Source of the DNA: JBKPCD01 sp046727175
GTDB lineage: Bacteria > Acidobacteriota > Vicinamibacteria > Vicinamibacterales > 2-12-FULL-66-21
Direction: 5' to 3'
Length of the DNA stretch: 45,424 bases
NCBI GenBank assembly: GCA_046727175.1
Contig: JBKPCD010000149.1
Span: 1-45,424 of the forward strand
Part shown: one piece after another, positions 7,440 through 16,368 of the stretch
How the letters are laid out: each line of letters opens with the position of its first letter
Numbering within the stretch: position 1 is the first letter of the stretch
Notes under the pieces: model-generated
The model's database searches: none
What the model saw: the letters and a program-made list of their open reading frames with translations, nothing else
What the model was told of the DNA's origin: nothing
Position numbers and translations under genes: made by a program

Positions 7440-9872
7440 ATGCTCCACGACCTGACGATCGAGCTGCGGACGCTCTTCAAGCGCCCCGGATACGCAGCGA
7501 GCGTCGTTTTGACGCTCACGTTTGGAATCGGCGCCAGCACAATGATGTTCTCGCTGCTGGACGCGGCAATCCTGCGACGTCTCCCGTTCCGCGACCCGGA
7601 GCGGCTCGTCCTCCTGCAAGGCGTCTTTGGCTCCGACCGTGACGTGCGAGGAGCGTCCCTGCCGGAGGTTCTCGACTGGAAATCGATGAACCGCACGCTT
7701 TCTGATGTGTCGGTCCAGACGGACACCTCGCTGAATTTGCGCGTCGGTACTGAGGCGCATCGGGTCGCCGCTGAAGTCGTGTCCGCCGGGTACTTCGATC
7801 TGCTCGGTGTCCGTGCGGCGCTCGGCCGCTCGTTTCTGCCCGAAGAAGATGGGACACTCGATGCACATGCAGTCGCGGTGATCAGCCACAAGCTATGGCG
7901 GGAACGCTTCGGAGCCCGCGCTGACGTCCTGACCACGCCGATTTACCTCAACGATCGGCAGTTTTCAATCGTCGGCGTGATGCCCGAGCGATTCGCTGGC
8001 CTGTCGTTCGCCACCGAGCTCTGGGTTCCATCGATGATGCTCACCGTGACGATGCGGCCGGATGACGTCCGCAATCGCGGCAACCGCTGGCTGTTCGCCG
8101 TTGCGCGACTGAATGCCGGCGTGACAACGGAGCAGGCGCAAGCCGATCTGAACCGGGTGGCGTCGATCCTCGAACAGGAATACCCGGATACCAACAAGGA
8201 ACGCGGCGTGCAGATCGTCGACGCACAGCAGGCGATGCTCGGCACGAGAGGCACGCTCGTACGAGCGCTGTTTGGCGCCGTCCTGCTTTTCCTCCTGATC
8301 GCGTGCGCGAACGTCGCGAGTCTTCAGCTGGCGCGGACGATGGCGAGGCAGCGTGAGCTGGCGGTCCGACTCGCGCTCGGTGCAGGCCGATGGCGCGTGC
8401 TCCGCCATCTGCTGGCCGAATCGATGGTTCTCGCCGCGATGGCCGGGATCGGCGGTGCACTGCTTGCAGCGTGGGGCGTCAGCGCCGCCTATGCGCTGAT
8501 GCCAGCGGGCGCAATGCCCTCGTACGTGCAACCCGACGTGAATGTGCGATCGCTCGCCTTCGCCGGAATCGCGTCGTTCACATCCGGCGCGCTCGTCGCG
8601 ATTCTGCCCGTCCTGTTGTCCAGCAGGAACGATCTCACAGACGCGATGAAAGCCGGGGGCCGCTCCGTTCAGGCAGGTCTCGGCACAATCCGCCGTCCAT
8701 CCACCCAGCAGATCATCGTGATCGCGGAGCTGGCGATTGCGATGACGCTGCTCACCGGTGCGGGGCTCGTCGCCCGAAGCCTCGGGCACCAGATGCGCGT
8801 CTCGGTCGGATTCGATCCAGGCCGCGTCACCGCCGCACGGGTGAGCCTCCCGGCGGGGCGTTATCCGGCCTCGCAGCGCGCCGAGTTCGTCGAGCGCCTG
8901 CAGGAGAGTCTGAGCGCGCTGCCGAACGTGAGCTCCGCTGCGATCGGCACCGACCTGCCGCTTCGTCTGAACGCCAACGCGAGTCGGTTAGCGCCCGATA
9001 CGGATTTGCAGAACACCCTCCGCTACTATCGCCATCGCGTAACGCCGGGGTATTTCCGGACGCTCGGCATACCGCTCGTCAGTGGCCGCTTCTTCACTGC
9101 ACACGATCGCGCCGATGCACCGCTCGTTGCCATCATCAACGACGCGGCGGCGCGCCGCATCTGGGGCAGCGCAGACCGCGGGATTGGCCGGACGGTTCGT
9201 TTCGGTGGCGCCCGAACACCGGCGGAGATCGTCGGCGTCGTTTCGAACACACGGTTTCGCAACCTGACGGCCGATCTCACGGCTGCAGGAGCCGAACCGG
9301 ATGTCTACGTCCCGTACGCGCAAAGCAGCGACTGGGACCTCGACATCGCCGTTCGCGCGACGAGCGGCGGATCGATCTCTCTCGGCGAGCTTCAGCACGC
9401 GGTCTCGGCGATTGATCCAGGCCTTCCTGTCTACGACGTTCAGCTCCTGGACGATGCGGTCGCGCAACAGACGGCAACCATGCGGTTCGCATCTGCATTA
9501 CTCGCGGTCTTCAGCGCGGGAGCGTTGCTGCTTGCGTCTGTCGGCATCTACGGCCTCGTGTCTTACGTCGTCAGCCTCAGCGGGCGTGAGGTGGCGCTGC
9601 GGCTGGCGCTTGGCGCCGACCGCCGGCGCGTCGTGCTGCACATCCTCGGGAACGGCATGGTGCTCGTACTCGCGGGCGTGGCGCTCGGACTTGGAGGCGC
9701 CGCGGCCGCCGGACGTGCTGTGCAAGCGCAACTGTTTCAGACCAGGCCCGTCGATCCGCTGACGTTCGCAACCGTCGGTGCCGTGCTCGCATGTGTTGCC
9801 GCCATCGCGATGCTCCTGCCCGCGCGGCGAGCAGCGCGCATCAATCCCGCTCTCGCGCTTCGCGCTGAGTGA
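7440..9872 (+). CDS. Orphan MacB/FtsX-type permease (acidobacterial duplicated orphan permease)
   Basis: 810 residues. Order: first transmembrane helix near residues 18-40 (GYAASVVLTLTFGIGAS), a periplasmic MacB-PCD-like domain, an FtsX core of three helices (about 275-400), a second helix-PCD unit from about 420, and a second FtsX core at 680-805 ending in LLPARRAARINPALALR. This internal duplication within one chain, with no ATPase gene nearby, defines the acidobacterial duplicated orphan permease group (TIGR03434). Related MacB-type permeases move lipoproteins, peptides or drugs across the envelope by mechanotransmission; the substrate here is unknown. No PadR regulator precedes this copy. 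No clear ribosome binding site is seen before the ATG. Confidence 0.9.
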   Translation: MLHDLTIELRTLFKRPGYAASVVLTLTFGIGASTMMFSLLDAAILRRLPFRDPERLVLLQGVFGSDRDVRGASLPEVLDWKSMNRTLSDVSVQTDTSLNLRVGTEAHRVAAEVVSAGYFDLLGVRAALGRSFLPEEDGTLDAHAVAVISHKLWRERFGARADVLTTPIYLNDRQFSIVGVMPERFAGLSFATELWVPSMMLTVTMRPDDVRNRGNRWLFAVARLNAGVTTEQAQADLNRVASILEQEYPDTNKERGVQIVDAQQAMLGTRGTLVRALFGAVLLFLLIACANVASLQLARTMARQRELAVRLALGAGRWRVLRHLLAESMVLAAMAGIGGALLAAWGVSAAYALMPAGAMPSYVQPDVNVRSLAFAGIASFTSGALVAILPVLLSSRNDLTDAMKAGGRSVQAGLGTIRRPSTQQIIVIAELAIAMTLLTGAGLVARSLGHQMRVSVGFDPGRVTAARVSLPAGRYPASQRAEFVERLQESLSALPNVSSAAIGTDLPLRLNANASRLAPDTDLQNTLRYYRHRVTPGYFRTLGIPLVSGRFFTAHDRADAPLVAIINDAAARRIWGSADRGIGRTVRFGGARTPAEIVGVVSNTRFRNLTADLTAAGAEPDVYVPYAQSSDWDLDIAVRATSGGSISLGELQHAVSAIDPGLPVYDVQLLDDAVAQQTATMRFASALLAVFSAGALLLASVGIYGLVSYVVSLSGREVALRLALGADRRRVVLHILGNGMVLVLAGVALGLGGAAAAGRAVQAQLFQTRPVDPLTFATVGAVLACVAAIAMLLPARRAARINPALALRAE

Positions 9873-9875
9873 AGC

Positions 9876-10084
9876 CGGTAGCTCGGTAGTTCGCTGGCTC
9901 GGTACCTCGCTCAGGTGCGGAGATTCGGGGCTCGGCCTGAGAGTCGTTCGGTATCATTCGGCGCCCATTCTCGTACCGAACGAGCGTGTCGTCATGAACC
10001 CCAGGGCCGGTGAAAGATAGCGAATCCCGAACACCGAACCACGAATCCGGCACTCCAGCGAGCCACCGAACTACCGAGCCACCG
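9876..10084. repeat. Composite inverted array of CGGTNGCT octamers
   Basis: Just after the permease stop, four octamers of consensus CGGTNGCT run in phase at 9876-9907. The reverse-complement word AGCNACCG occurs three times in phase at 10061-10084. Between them GATTCGGGG (9922-9930) is mirrored by CGAATCCC (10021-10028). The whole 209-bp gap is therefore roughly an inverted structure ending about 30 bp before the next start codon. The first two octamers plus flank match 34166-34186 over 21 bases. Confidence 0.65.
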
Positions 10085-10115
10085 ACACGCTGTCGTTCTC
10101 TTTATAATCGCGTTC

Positions 10116-10406
10116 ATGACGCTCGCTGAATTCAGGTCGACGTTGTCGGCCGCGACGCCGCCGGCAGAGTTGATGCCCGCGCTCGTGGCGCTCTGGCACG
10201 ACGCGAAAGGAGACTGGGACGAAGCCCATCGCATCGCGCAGGACATCGAAGACGCGGATGGCGCGTGGGTCCACGCTTACCTGCACCGGAAGGAAGGGGA
10301 CCTGTCGAACGCCGGCTACTGGTATCGAAGGGCAAACAAGGCAGAGGCCCGAGATGCATTGGACGTCGAGTGGGAGCGAATCGTCGTGGCGCTCCTGACG
10401 CCGTGA
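10116..10406 (+). CDS. Small conserved hypothetical protein, TPR-like
   Basis: 96 residues, soluble, helical and acidic. The centre reads LVALWHDAKGDWDEAHRIAQ and then WVHAYLHRKEGDLSNAGYWY, a two-helix repeat spacing (GDWDEAH / GDLSNAG) like one and a half tetratricopeptide or Sel1-like units. Small proteins with this HAYLHRKEGD block seem familiar from several phyla, but I know no assigned function. The ATG at 10116 is the first start in frame. Two strong hairpins follow the stop (10423-10486), so the gene is probably its own transcription unit. Confidence 0.75.
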   Translation: MTLAEFRSTLSAATPPAELMPALVALWHDAKGDWDEAHRIAQDIEDADGAWVHAYLHRKEGDLSNAGYWYRRANKAEARDALDVEWERIVVALLTP

Positions 10407-10422
10407 GAGCAGATCGTGAGGA

Positions 10423-10486
10423 GCGGCCACGGGTGGGGAGGAGACCACCCGCGGCCGCGTTCAACCGGTTTCGCGGGACCGGTTGA
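10423..10486. terminator. Tandem hairpins, possible transcription end
   Basis: Hairpin 1: arms 10423-10436 and 10445-10458, a 13-bp GC-rich stem with one A-C mismatch and an 8-nt loop. Hairpin 2: TCAACCGGT (10461-10469) pairs with ACCGGTTGA (10478-10486) around an 8-nt loop. On the plus strand no T-run follows; an A-run at 10493-10498 gives a T-run preceding hairpin 2 on the minus strand. They begin 16 bp after the small gene's stop and probably block read-through into the response-regulator gene. The rest of the 332-bp gap (10487-10738) shows no other clear element. Confidence 0.5.
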
Positions 10487-10738
10487 GGGCTCAAAAAACT
10501 GCTTCATTCTGAACGACGCTCGTGACGAGCGGCGCACCCTCGCCAATCCATCCGCTCAGCATCTCGGCATTACGTTCCGTCGGTGATTTGCATCCGCCGA
10601 GGTCCGCGCGTTGTGATTGTTATGACGGGCGCGCCATGGCACGGCAGTGTCGGATGTGTGAAGAAACTGTGGCATCACTGGATAGCCGAGCCGGCGCCGC
10701 AGACAGGGCGCTACACTGGAATCGTGGGAGTTGATGAG

Positions 10739-11467
10739 ATGCCGGCCGATGCCTCGGGCGCTCGCGTCCTGATTGTCGAGGACGAGCCGCACCTGCGTGA
10801 CCTCGTCGCGCTCCATCTCGGGCTGGAAGGCCTGACACCCACGAGCGTCGGCGACGGCACTGAAGCGCTGCGTCTCGCCCGGGCCGAAGAATTCGATCTC
10901 ATGGTCCTCGACCTGATGCTGCCCGGGCTGGACGGCGTCACGCTCTGCCGGGCGATACGACGTGAGTCGGGATCCAACAGCGACGTGCCAATTCTGATGC
11001 TGACGGCCCGGCGCGAGGAATCCGACAAGGTGCTCGGCCTCGAGAGCGGGGCCGACGACTACCTGACGAAACCCTTCGGCGTTCGTGAGCTCGTGGCCCG
11101 CGCCCGCGCGCTGCTCCGGCGTCCACGCGCGTCGAAGCTCGCTCTCTCGGCGCTGGTCGCGGACAAAGTCGTCAAGGCCGGGGCTGTAAAGGTCGATCCC
11201 GCACGCAGGCTCGCACGAGTCGACGAGCGCGAGATCGAGCTCACTGCGCACGAATTCGATCTGCTGTATCTCCTCGCGAGCAACCGCGGGATCGTATTCA
11301 GCCGGGACGCGCTCGTTCAGCGTGTCTGGGGTGATGACACGCACGTGACCGAACGGAGCGTCGACACGCTCATCAAGCGAGTTCGCCGGAAGATCGAGCC
11401 GGACATGGAGGAACCGCGGTTCATCCTCACGGTATGGGGCACCGGCTACAAATTCGCCGATATGTAA
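10739..11467 (+). CDS. OmpR-family response regulator
   Basis: 242 residues. Receiver domain 1-125: acidic pair in IVEDEP (12-17), phospho-acceptor Asp58 in LMVLDLMLPGLDG, switch Thr in MLTARR and Lys in DDYLTKPFG. The winged-helix DNA-binding domain (about 140-242) has RVWGDDTHVTERSVDTLIKR and ends GTGYKFADM, as in the OmpR/PhoB group. The start at 10739 is supported by GGGAG 8 nt upstream (10726-10730) and by its fit to the receiver fold; the frame is open further up to 10583 but encodes unrelated residues. It is followed after 117 bp by its likely kinase partner. The signal and target genes are unknown. Confidence 0.93.
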   Translation: MPADASGARVLIVEDEPHLRDLVALHLGLEGLTPTSVGDGTEALRLARAEEFDLMVLDLMLPGLDGVTLCRAIRRESGSNSDVPILMLTARREESDKVLGLESGADDYLTKPFGVRELVARARALLRRPRASKLALSALVADKVVKAGAVKVDPARRLARVDEREIELTAHEFDLLYLLASNRGIVFSRDALVQRVWGDDTHVTERSVDTLIKRVRRKIEPDMEEPRFILTVWGTGYKFADM

Positions 11468-11580
11468 ACGCGGATTTTCGCGGATTCTCGCGGATTTCCG
11501 CCTACTGCGCGAATGAGAAGGAATAGCTAAACGCGGATTTGCGCAGGTTCTCGCGGATAGCGCGGATAGGAAGGAATAGC
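11465..11580. repeat. Two-unit direct repeat of decameric CGCGGATT words
   Basis: The gap between the regulator stop and the kinase start is two related units, 11465-11527 (63 bp) and 11528-11580 (53 bp). Both begin TAAACGCGGATTT and end AAGGAATAGC. Within them CGCGGATT recurs about every 10 bp: 11469, 11479, 11489, then 11532, a variant at 11542, 11552 and 11561. The first unit includes the regulator's own TAA stop, and the second ends 4 bp before the kinase GTG and supplies its AAGGA ribosome binding site. Confidence 0.75.
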
Positions 11581-11584
11581 CCCG

Positions 11585-13114
11585 GTGTCCAGGCCGGTGT
11601 GGTATCGGAGCCTCTACTGGCGGATCGCCTTCGGATTCATCGCGCTTCTAGCGGTGTTGCTGCTCGCGCAGGGGCTCGTCTTCCTCTGGCTCACCGATCG
11701 CATCGTCGGACCCTCTTCACGTTCGCCGGCGCAGCTCGCCGAGAACGTGGCGGCAGAGATATCGCGCGACCTGTCAGCGAATCCCAATCTGCAGCTCGAT
11801 GCCCACGTCCGCCAGAGATTCGGGCACATCTACCAGCCCTTTCTCGTTCTGATGAACGACGGGCGGCGTGCCTCCAACCGGCCGACGGCGCTGCCACCCG
11901 ATCTCGCCCGCGCCGCTCGGCGGCGACCTCCGCCGGCCGACGAGCCGGGGATGCGCGGTGGTGGACGGCGACCGCCGCAACCCGACGAGCCGGGCATGCG
12001 CGGCGGTGGAAGACGAATGCCCGAAATAGCACCGATCGTGATCGGCGACACGCAGGCAGGGTCGGTCATCGTGCCGGGTGAGCCGCCGCCGATCTCGATC
12101 GCGTTGCGGGAGCTGGGCCCGGTGCTCGCGTGGTTCGCGCTCGGCCTGCTTGGAATGGGCGCGACGGTGACCGCGCTGCTCATCTTTCGTCCCGCCCACA
12201 ACCGGCTTCGTGCGCTCGAGCAGGCTGCGACGGCGCTCGGTCAGGGACAAACGCACGTGCGAGCCGTCGAGGGCGGCGGCGACGAGGTCAGCTCGCTGGC
12301 GAGGACCTTCAATCGAATGGCGCGGGATCTCGAGACGCGCGCAGCGGCGCTTGCCGAGTCGGACCGTGTCCGTCGCCAGCTCCTCGCCGACGTGTCGCAC
12401 GAGTTGATGACGCCGCTGGCAGCGATTCGCGGCTACACCGAGACACTCGGTATGCCGCAGTTGACGCTCGACGACCAGACCCGGCTGCGGTACCTCGCCA
12501 TCATCGCGGAAGAGACCGGCACGCTCGAAGAGCTGATCGGCGATCTGCTCGATCTCGCGCGACTCGAGGGCGGCGGAGGAACGCTCGCGTTCAAGGCGGT
12601 GCGAGTGGCGGACCTGTTTGCACGCGTCACAGACCGGCACGGGCCGGCTGTTCGGGAAAGAGAGATCACTGTGGCAGTCAGCGTGACGCCGCCCGATCTG
12701 TCGATCCGGGGGGATGCGCAGCGGCTGGAGCAAGCGCTGCAGAACCTTGCCGCCAACGCTCTTCGTCACACACCCAATCGGGGACGGCTCGAGCTCCGTG
12801 CCGAGCGGGCACAGCGTGGCGCGCGACTCGTCGTACGCGACACGGGTCCGGGGATCCCGCCGGAACATCTGCTGCGGGTGTTCGATCGCTTCTACAAGGT
12901 CGACGCGTCCCGGAGTGCAGCGGCGGCGAACTCCGGCAGCGGACTCGGACTCTCGATCGTGCGAGCAATCGTCGAGCGGCATGGCGGACGGGTGACCGCA
13001 TCGAACGCGCCGCAGGGAGGCGCAATGTTCGAGATCTCGATTCCAGACGCGCCGACGGAATCAGGCGAGCGAGAAGGCCGGATGCGCGCGGCTTCGGCGA
13101 ACGTCGCCAACTGA
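11585..13114 (+). CDS. Membrane sensor histidine kinase
   Basis: 509 residues, GTG start. TM1 at about 13-36, an extracytoplasmic sensor of about 140 residues, TM2 at 178-201, HAMP at about 202-254, then the kinase core. The H-box ADVSHELMTPLAAIRGY places the phosphorylated histidine at 272. N-box NLAANALRHTP, G1 DTGPGIPP and G2 GSGLGLSI follow in order, so the enzyme appears intact. The sensor region holds a tandem duplication, PDEPGMRGGGRR-like, at residues 118-144, rich in Pro, Gly and Arg and probably disordered. It surely partners the preceding regulator. The GTG is used because no ATG lies before TM1; AAGGA is about 9 nt upstream. Confidence 0.92.
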   Translation: MSRPVWYRSLYWRIAFGFIALLAVLLLAQGLVFLWLTDRIVGPSSRSPAQLAENVAAEISRDLSANPNLQLDAHVRQRFGHIYQPFLVLMNDGRRASNRPTALPPDLARAARRRPPPADEPGMRGGGRRPPQPDEPGMRGGGRRMPEIAPIVIGDTQAGSVIVPGEPPPISIALRELGPVLAWFALGLLGMGATVTALLIFRPAHNRLRALEQAATALGQGQTHVRAVEGGGDEVSSLARTFNRMARDLETRAAALAESDRVRRQLLADVSHELMTPLAAIRGYTETLGMPQLTLDDQTRLRYLAIIAEETGTLEELIGDLLDLARLEGGGGTLAFKAVRVADLFARVTDRHGPAVREREITVAVSVTPPDLSIRGDAQRLEQALQNLAANALRHTPNRGRLELRAERAQRGARLVVRDTGPGIPPEHLLRVFDRFYKVDASRSAAAANSGSGLGLSIVRAIVERHGGRVTASNAPQGGAMFEISIPDAPTESGEREGRMRAASANVAN

Positions 13115-13118
13115 TGTT

Positions 13119-14201
13119 TTACCGCGAGGGTTTCTGGTACGGGCCCGGCTCCGGCAGGATTGGTGACACGTTCGCGAGCGCGGCTCCCGGCCACATCGAG
13201 GGTACGCCGCGAATGAACGTGACGAGTCCGGCGACGGGCGCCTTCACGTCGCCAGTCCGACGCCCGACGTAGTCCGTCGTGTACCCGATTACCGCACCCT
13301 CCTGTACGACCGTGTCGCGCTTCGCCGTCGCGAAAAACATGCCCCCGGACTCGGCCGGCACGCGGCTGCCGCTACTGACCCACACCGCCTTGGCGACAGG
13401 TTTTGCGGCGTGCGTGATCATCTCGAGTGATCCGAGGACATTCAAGCAGCCGTCGATCAAAGCATCCACGTCCGGCTGGAGCACCAGGCCGCTTCGTCCC
13501 GCTTCGGCAACGATCATCGTCTTCTTCTGGGCGAGCGCGTATCCGCCAAGGCTGCGCGTACTGGCGGGATTCGACGTGTCGACGTCGCGCACGATGATGT
13601 GGTCGAGGCCGAACGCCAGCACGAGCTTACGAGAAGCCTCGTCCTGTGTGGCATCGCCAGTGCGCGTCCAGTAACTGTACGGCCGCAGGTCCTCGTCGAG
13701 ATCGCCGCCGTGCAAATCGACGATCACAGCTGAGGGCTTTACGACCTGCTCGGCGACCACGGCGAGCGCGCGCTCCGTCTGTGTGCCGTTCGCGTTCCCC
13801 GGATAGCCGGCGTTCATGCCCTTGCGATCAACGGGATTGACGTGAACGGTCATCTGCTCGAACGACGCAACATTCAGAAGCGGAACGACGATGACCGTGC
13901 CGGCGAGGGTTTTCGGATCGATCTGCGCAATCAGGCGCGACAGGGCCACGATCGATGCGTACTCGGTTCCGTGACTGCCTGCGACGAAAGCGACAACCTT
14001 TCCCGGCTTCGCGCCATTCACGACGGCAACCGACATGTCGACCGCGGCATCCGTCCCTTGCGGAACCGTCAATTGCCCGTACGCGGTCGCGCCGCGCTGG
14101 GCGACAGCCGTGCCGACCGTGATCGCGGCCGGCGCTTCCTGGCTCCATGCAGCGTTCGCCAGGACGAACGTCACCCAGGCGCCCACAATCAGTGATCGCA
14201 T
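13119..14201 (-). CDS. Secreted succinylglutamate desuccinylase/aspartoacylase-family hydrolase
   Basis: 360 residues. Signal peptide MRSLIVGAWVTFVLANAAWS, then a zinc carboxypeptidase-like (M14 clan) domain. GSHGTEYAS carries the His and Glu zinc ligands of the AstE/AspA group, PLLNVASFEQ and NPVDRKGMNAGYPG are substrate-pocket blocks, and VDLHGGD supplies the third ligand. The C-terminal 80 residues form the beta-domain typical of the group (GYTTDYVGRRTGDVKAPVAG). Family members remove acyl or amino-acid groups; export suggests scavenging of amino-acid derivatives. The start at 14201 has GGAGGG 9 nt upstream; a TTG at 14207 is the alternative. It is convergent with the kinase gene, 4 bp apart. 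Confidence 0.87.
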   Translation of the reverse strand: MRSLIVGAWVTFVLANAAWSQEAPAAITVGTAVAQRGATAYGQLTVPQGTDAAVDMSVAVVNGAKPGKVVAFVAGSHGTEYASIVALSRLIAQIDPKTLAGTVIVVPLLNVASFEQMTVHVNPVDRKGMNAGYPGNANGTQTERALAVVAEQVVKPSAVIVDLHGGDLDEDLRPYSYWTRTGDATQDEASRKLVLAFGLDHIIVRDVDTSNPASTRSLGGYALAQKKTMIVAEAGRSGLVLQPDVDALIDGCLNVLGSLEMITHAAKPVAKAVWVSSGSRVPAESGGMFFATAKRDTVVQEGAVIGYTTDYVGRRTGDVKAPVAGLVTFIRGVPSMWPGAALANVSPILPEPGPYQKPSR

Positions 14202-14274
14202 CGTCAAGTGCCCTCCGAGTCATCGTGAGCACGGCGCGCCCGCGTCGTGCCATGAAAACGAGTAATCGCCTTGC

Positions 14275-15639
14275 TTACCGGCGTCGCCAGCCGTTTACCG
14301 GACCTGCGTGCAGCAGCTTGTCGATGGTGATGACGCCGTTCCTCTTGAAGACCTGACCGTTCTTCATGACGAACTGCACGCGACGCAATGAGTCGATGTC
14401 GGCCAACGGATCGCCGACCACGCCGATGAGGTCCGCGTAGTTGCCGGCCTTGATCGGTCCGCGCTCCGGGTAGACGTCAGCGGCCCTGTAGCCGTTGATG
14501 GTGAGCGCCTTCAAGGTGTCCTTCGCCGGAATGCCCGCGGCTTTCCAGGTGAGCAGGAAGTTGATCGTGAGGTCGCCGCGACTGAGCCACTCGCCGTCTT
14601 CGCCCTTCATCTTCTCGTTCCAATAATCCATGTCGGTCGAGAACGTGATCGGGACGCCTTTTTCCCAGGCGCTCTTGAGTTGCGCCGCGGCGCGCTGCTG
14701 TCCCAAGTCCGACCCGCGATACGGCGTGAACGGCGTGTCCGTGCTCGCGAGGTAAATGCCTTTCTGCGCCATCTGCGCGTGCTGCTCGGGCGTGATCTGC
14801 TGACCGTGTGAAATCACGTGCAGACCGGCGTCAATGGCCCGCTGCGCTCCATCTCGCGTCTGTACGTGCGCGTTCACCTTCGCGCCGCCCTTCGCCGCTT
14901 CGCTGATGAACAGCTTCACGTCGTCGACCGAGTAGCCCCATGGCTTGCAGTCCAGACAGATCTTGATCACCTTGGCGCCGAACAGCAGGTTCTCGCGTAC
15001 CGCCTTCACGATCTCATCATGGCTGTTGGCCTCGAGATACTCGGGATACACGATATTGTGGTACTTGTACATCTCCGGCGAGGGGGTGAACTGTCCGCCA
15101 GTCGTACTGATGATCAGTCCCGAAGGGATGATCGTCGGTCCCGGCATCCAGCCCTGTTCGATCGCCTGTCGCAGCGCCGTGTCGGCGTACAACCCGTTGT
15201 TACCGACGTCACACACGACTGTGAATCCCGAGCTCAGGAGCTGCAGCGCACTCGAGGCCGCCTGGATCGCCCGGAGTGGCGTCGGATCGGCGATGTACGT
15301 GTAGTAGTAGATATTGTTCTCCGGGATCTCCTTGTAGGTCATCGCCTCGTGCGTGTGTGTGTCCACGAGGCCCGGGACAATGGTCAGCGTCGAAAGATCG
15401 ATCACTTCTGCGCCTGGTGGAATCGTCACGCTGGGACCGATCTGCCGGATTCGCTCCCCTTCCACGAGGATGATCTGATTTGCCGCGGCCGTGCCCGTTT
15501 CCGGATCGACCAGGCGGCCTGCTCGTACCGCCGTCACTTTCTGAGGGCCCGTCGGTTGCGATCCGAGTTGCGCATGCATGGTGATGGTGACACCGATGAC
15601 GATGAGCAATGCGGTTGCGATGATCGCGCGTGTCGACAT
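14275..15639 (-). CDS. Secreted amidohydrolase-family protein
   Basis: 454 residues. Signal peptide in the first 23 residues (IIATALLIVIGVTITMHAQ). The composite beta-domain with VRAGRLVDPETG and IIPPGAEVIDLSTLTIVPGL-type blocks precedes the metal motif VDTHTHE. Further ligands are plausible in KVNAHVQ, HVISHGQ and ASTDTPF / TFSTDMD. This is the imidazolonepropionase/prolidase-like subgroup of amidohydrolases, many of which cut X-Pro or cyclic amide bonds. GAGGAGA lies about 7 nt before the ATG. It stands 73 bp upstream of the desuccinylase-like gene on the same strand; both are exported hydrolases and could be co-transcribed. Confidence 0.9.
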   Translation of the reverse strand: MSTRAIIATALLIVIGVTITMHAQLGSQPTGPQKVTAVRAGRLVDPETGTAAANQIILVEGERIRQIGPSVTIPPGAEVIDLSTLTIVPGLVDTHTHEAMTYKEIPENNIYYYTYIADPTPLRAIQAASSALQLLSSGFTVVCDVGNNGLYADTALRQAIEQGWMPGPTIIPSGLIISTTGGQFTPSPEMYKYHNIVYPEYLEANSHDEIVKAVRENLLFGAKVIKICLDCKPWGYSVDDVKLFISEAAKGGAKVNAHVQTRDGAQRAIDAGLHVISHGQQITPEQHAQMAQKGIYLASTDTPFTPYRGSDLGQQRAAAQLKSAWEKGVPITFSTDMDYWNEKMKGEDGEWLSRGDLTINFLLTWKAAGIPAKDTLKALTINGYRAADVYPERGPIKAGNYADLIGVVGDPLADIDSLRRVQFVMKNGQVFKRNGVITIDKLLHAGPVNGWRRR

Positions 15640-15731
15640 CGAGAATTCTCCTCAGAAGCTGCCGATCAATACGCCCGACGGTTTCGAAAGTCAACGGAAC
15701 CCGCTCGACGAGCGATACTGGTCGAGGATTG

Positions 15732-16340
15732 ATGTCGAGCCACCGTCAGCAGAGATTCCGCGTGCTCGAGGAACTCGAACGGCGCGCGAAGCAGTTCAGG
15801 ACCGACGAGGACCTCTATCCGCTGCGGATCCCGCGAGAGCCGTTGTCGCTCGAAAGGGTGATCGAACAGGCGCTGCCGGGTGGCGAAGCCCGCCTCGATC
15901 CGCTCGCGTTGCGATCGCGCACGCTGCTGGAGCTCACGTGGGACGACGACAGCCGTTGGGAAGTATGGGTTCTGATGCTGCCGTCAGGGCTGAAGCTGTT
16001 CTGCGACAGCGCACCCGAGGAAGCGCGCGTGCTCGCATCGGGAGGACGTTTCGCGAGCGATGAGACCGATCGACAGTTTCTCCGTTTGCTCTCCGAATCC
16101 GGCGGCGAGCGCTTCGGGCTCGAGTTGCACGGCGACGCCCCTTCCCGGGTGCGATCGTCCATCACCGATCGGGAACTGCTGATCGAGATCTTCGTCGACC
16201 TCTTCGAGGTGGCACACATGGAGTCGTCGGTGCGCCGGTGCCTCGAACGCGCAGAGCTTCGGGCTGACGACGGCGTTCGAAGCGGGGACTTTCGCTCCGA
16301 GGTCGAGCGGTGGCTCGCTCTGACGTTCCGCGCCGGATGA
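15732..16340 (+). CDS. Hypothetical protein of about 202 residues
   Basis: No family recognised. The protein is soluble, charged and rich in Arg and Glu, without signal peptide or membrane span. It begins with a basic helix (SSHRQQRFRVLEELERRAKQ), has an Asp/Trp-rich middle (LLELTWDDDSRWEVWVLMLP) that reads like beta-strands, and ends with helices. The frame is open from 15630, but 15732 is chosen because the residues before it are low-complexity and antisense to the amidohydrolase signal peptide. A weak GAGG precedes the ATG. Codon third positions are GC-rich like the neighbours. It lies between two minus-strand genes, divergent from the amidohydrolase gene and convergent with the DPP IV gene. 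Confidence 0.7.
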   Translation: MSSHRQQRFRVLEELERRAKQFRTDEDLYPLRIPREPLSLERVIEQALPGGEARLDPLALRSRTLLELTWDDDSRWEVWVLMLPSGLKLFCDSAPEEARVLASGGRFASDETDRQFLRLLSESGGERFGLELHGDAPSRVRSSITDRELLIEIFVDLFEVAHMESSVRRCLERAELRADDGVRSGDFRSEVERWLALTFRAG

Positions 16341-16368
16341 ACGCGCCGGAGTTCACCGCGGCTAACGT

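Noticed and set aside
11774..12982. 402-codon minus-strand ORF
   Set aside because: Fully antisense to the histidine kinase, whose motifs are all present on the other strand.
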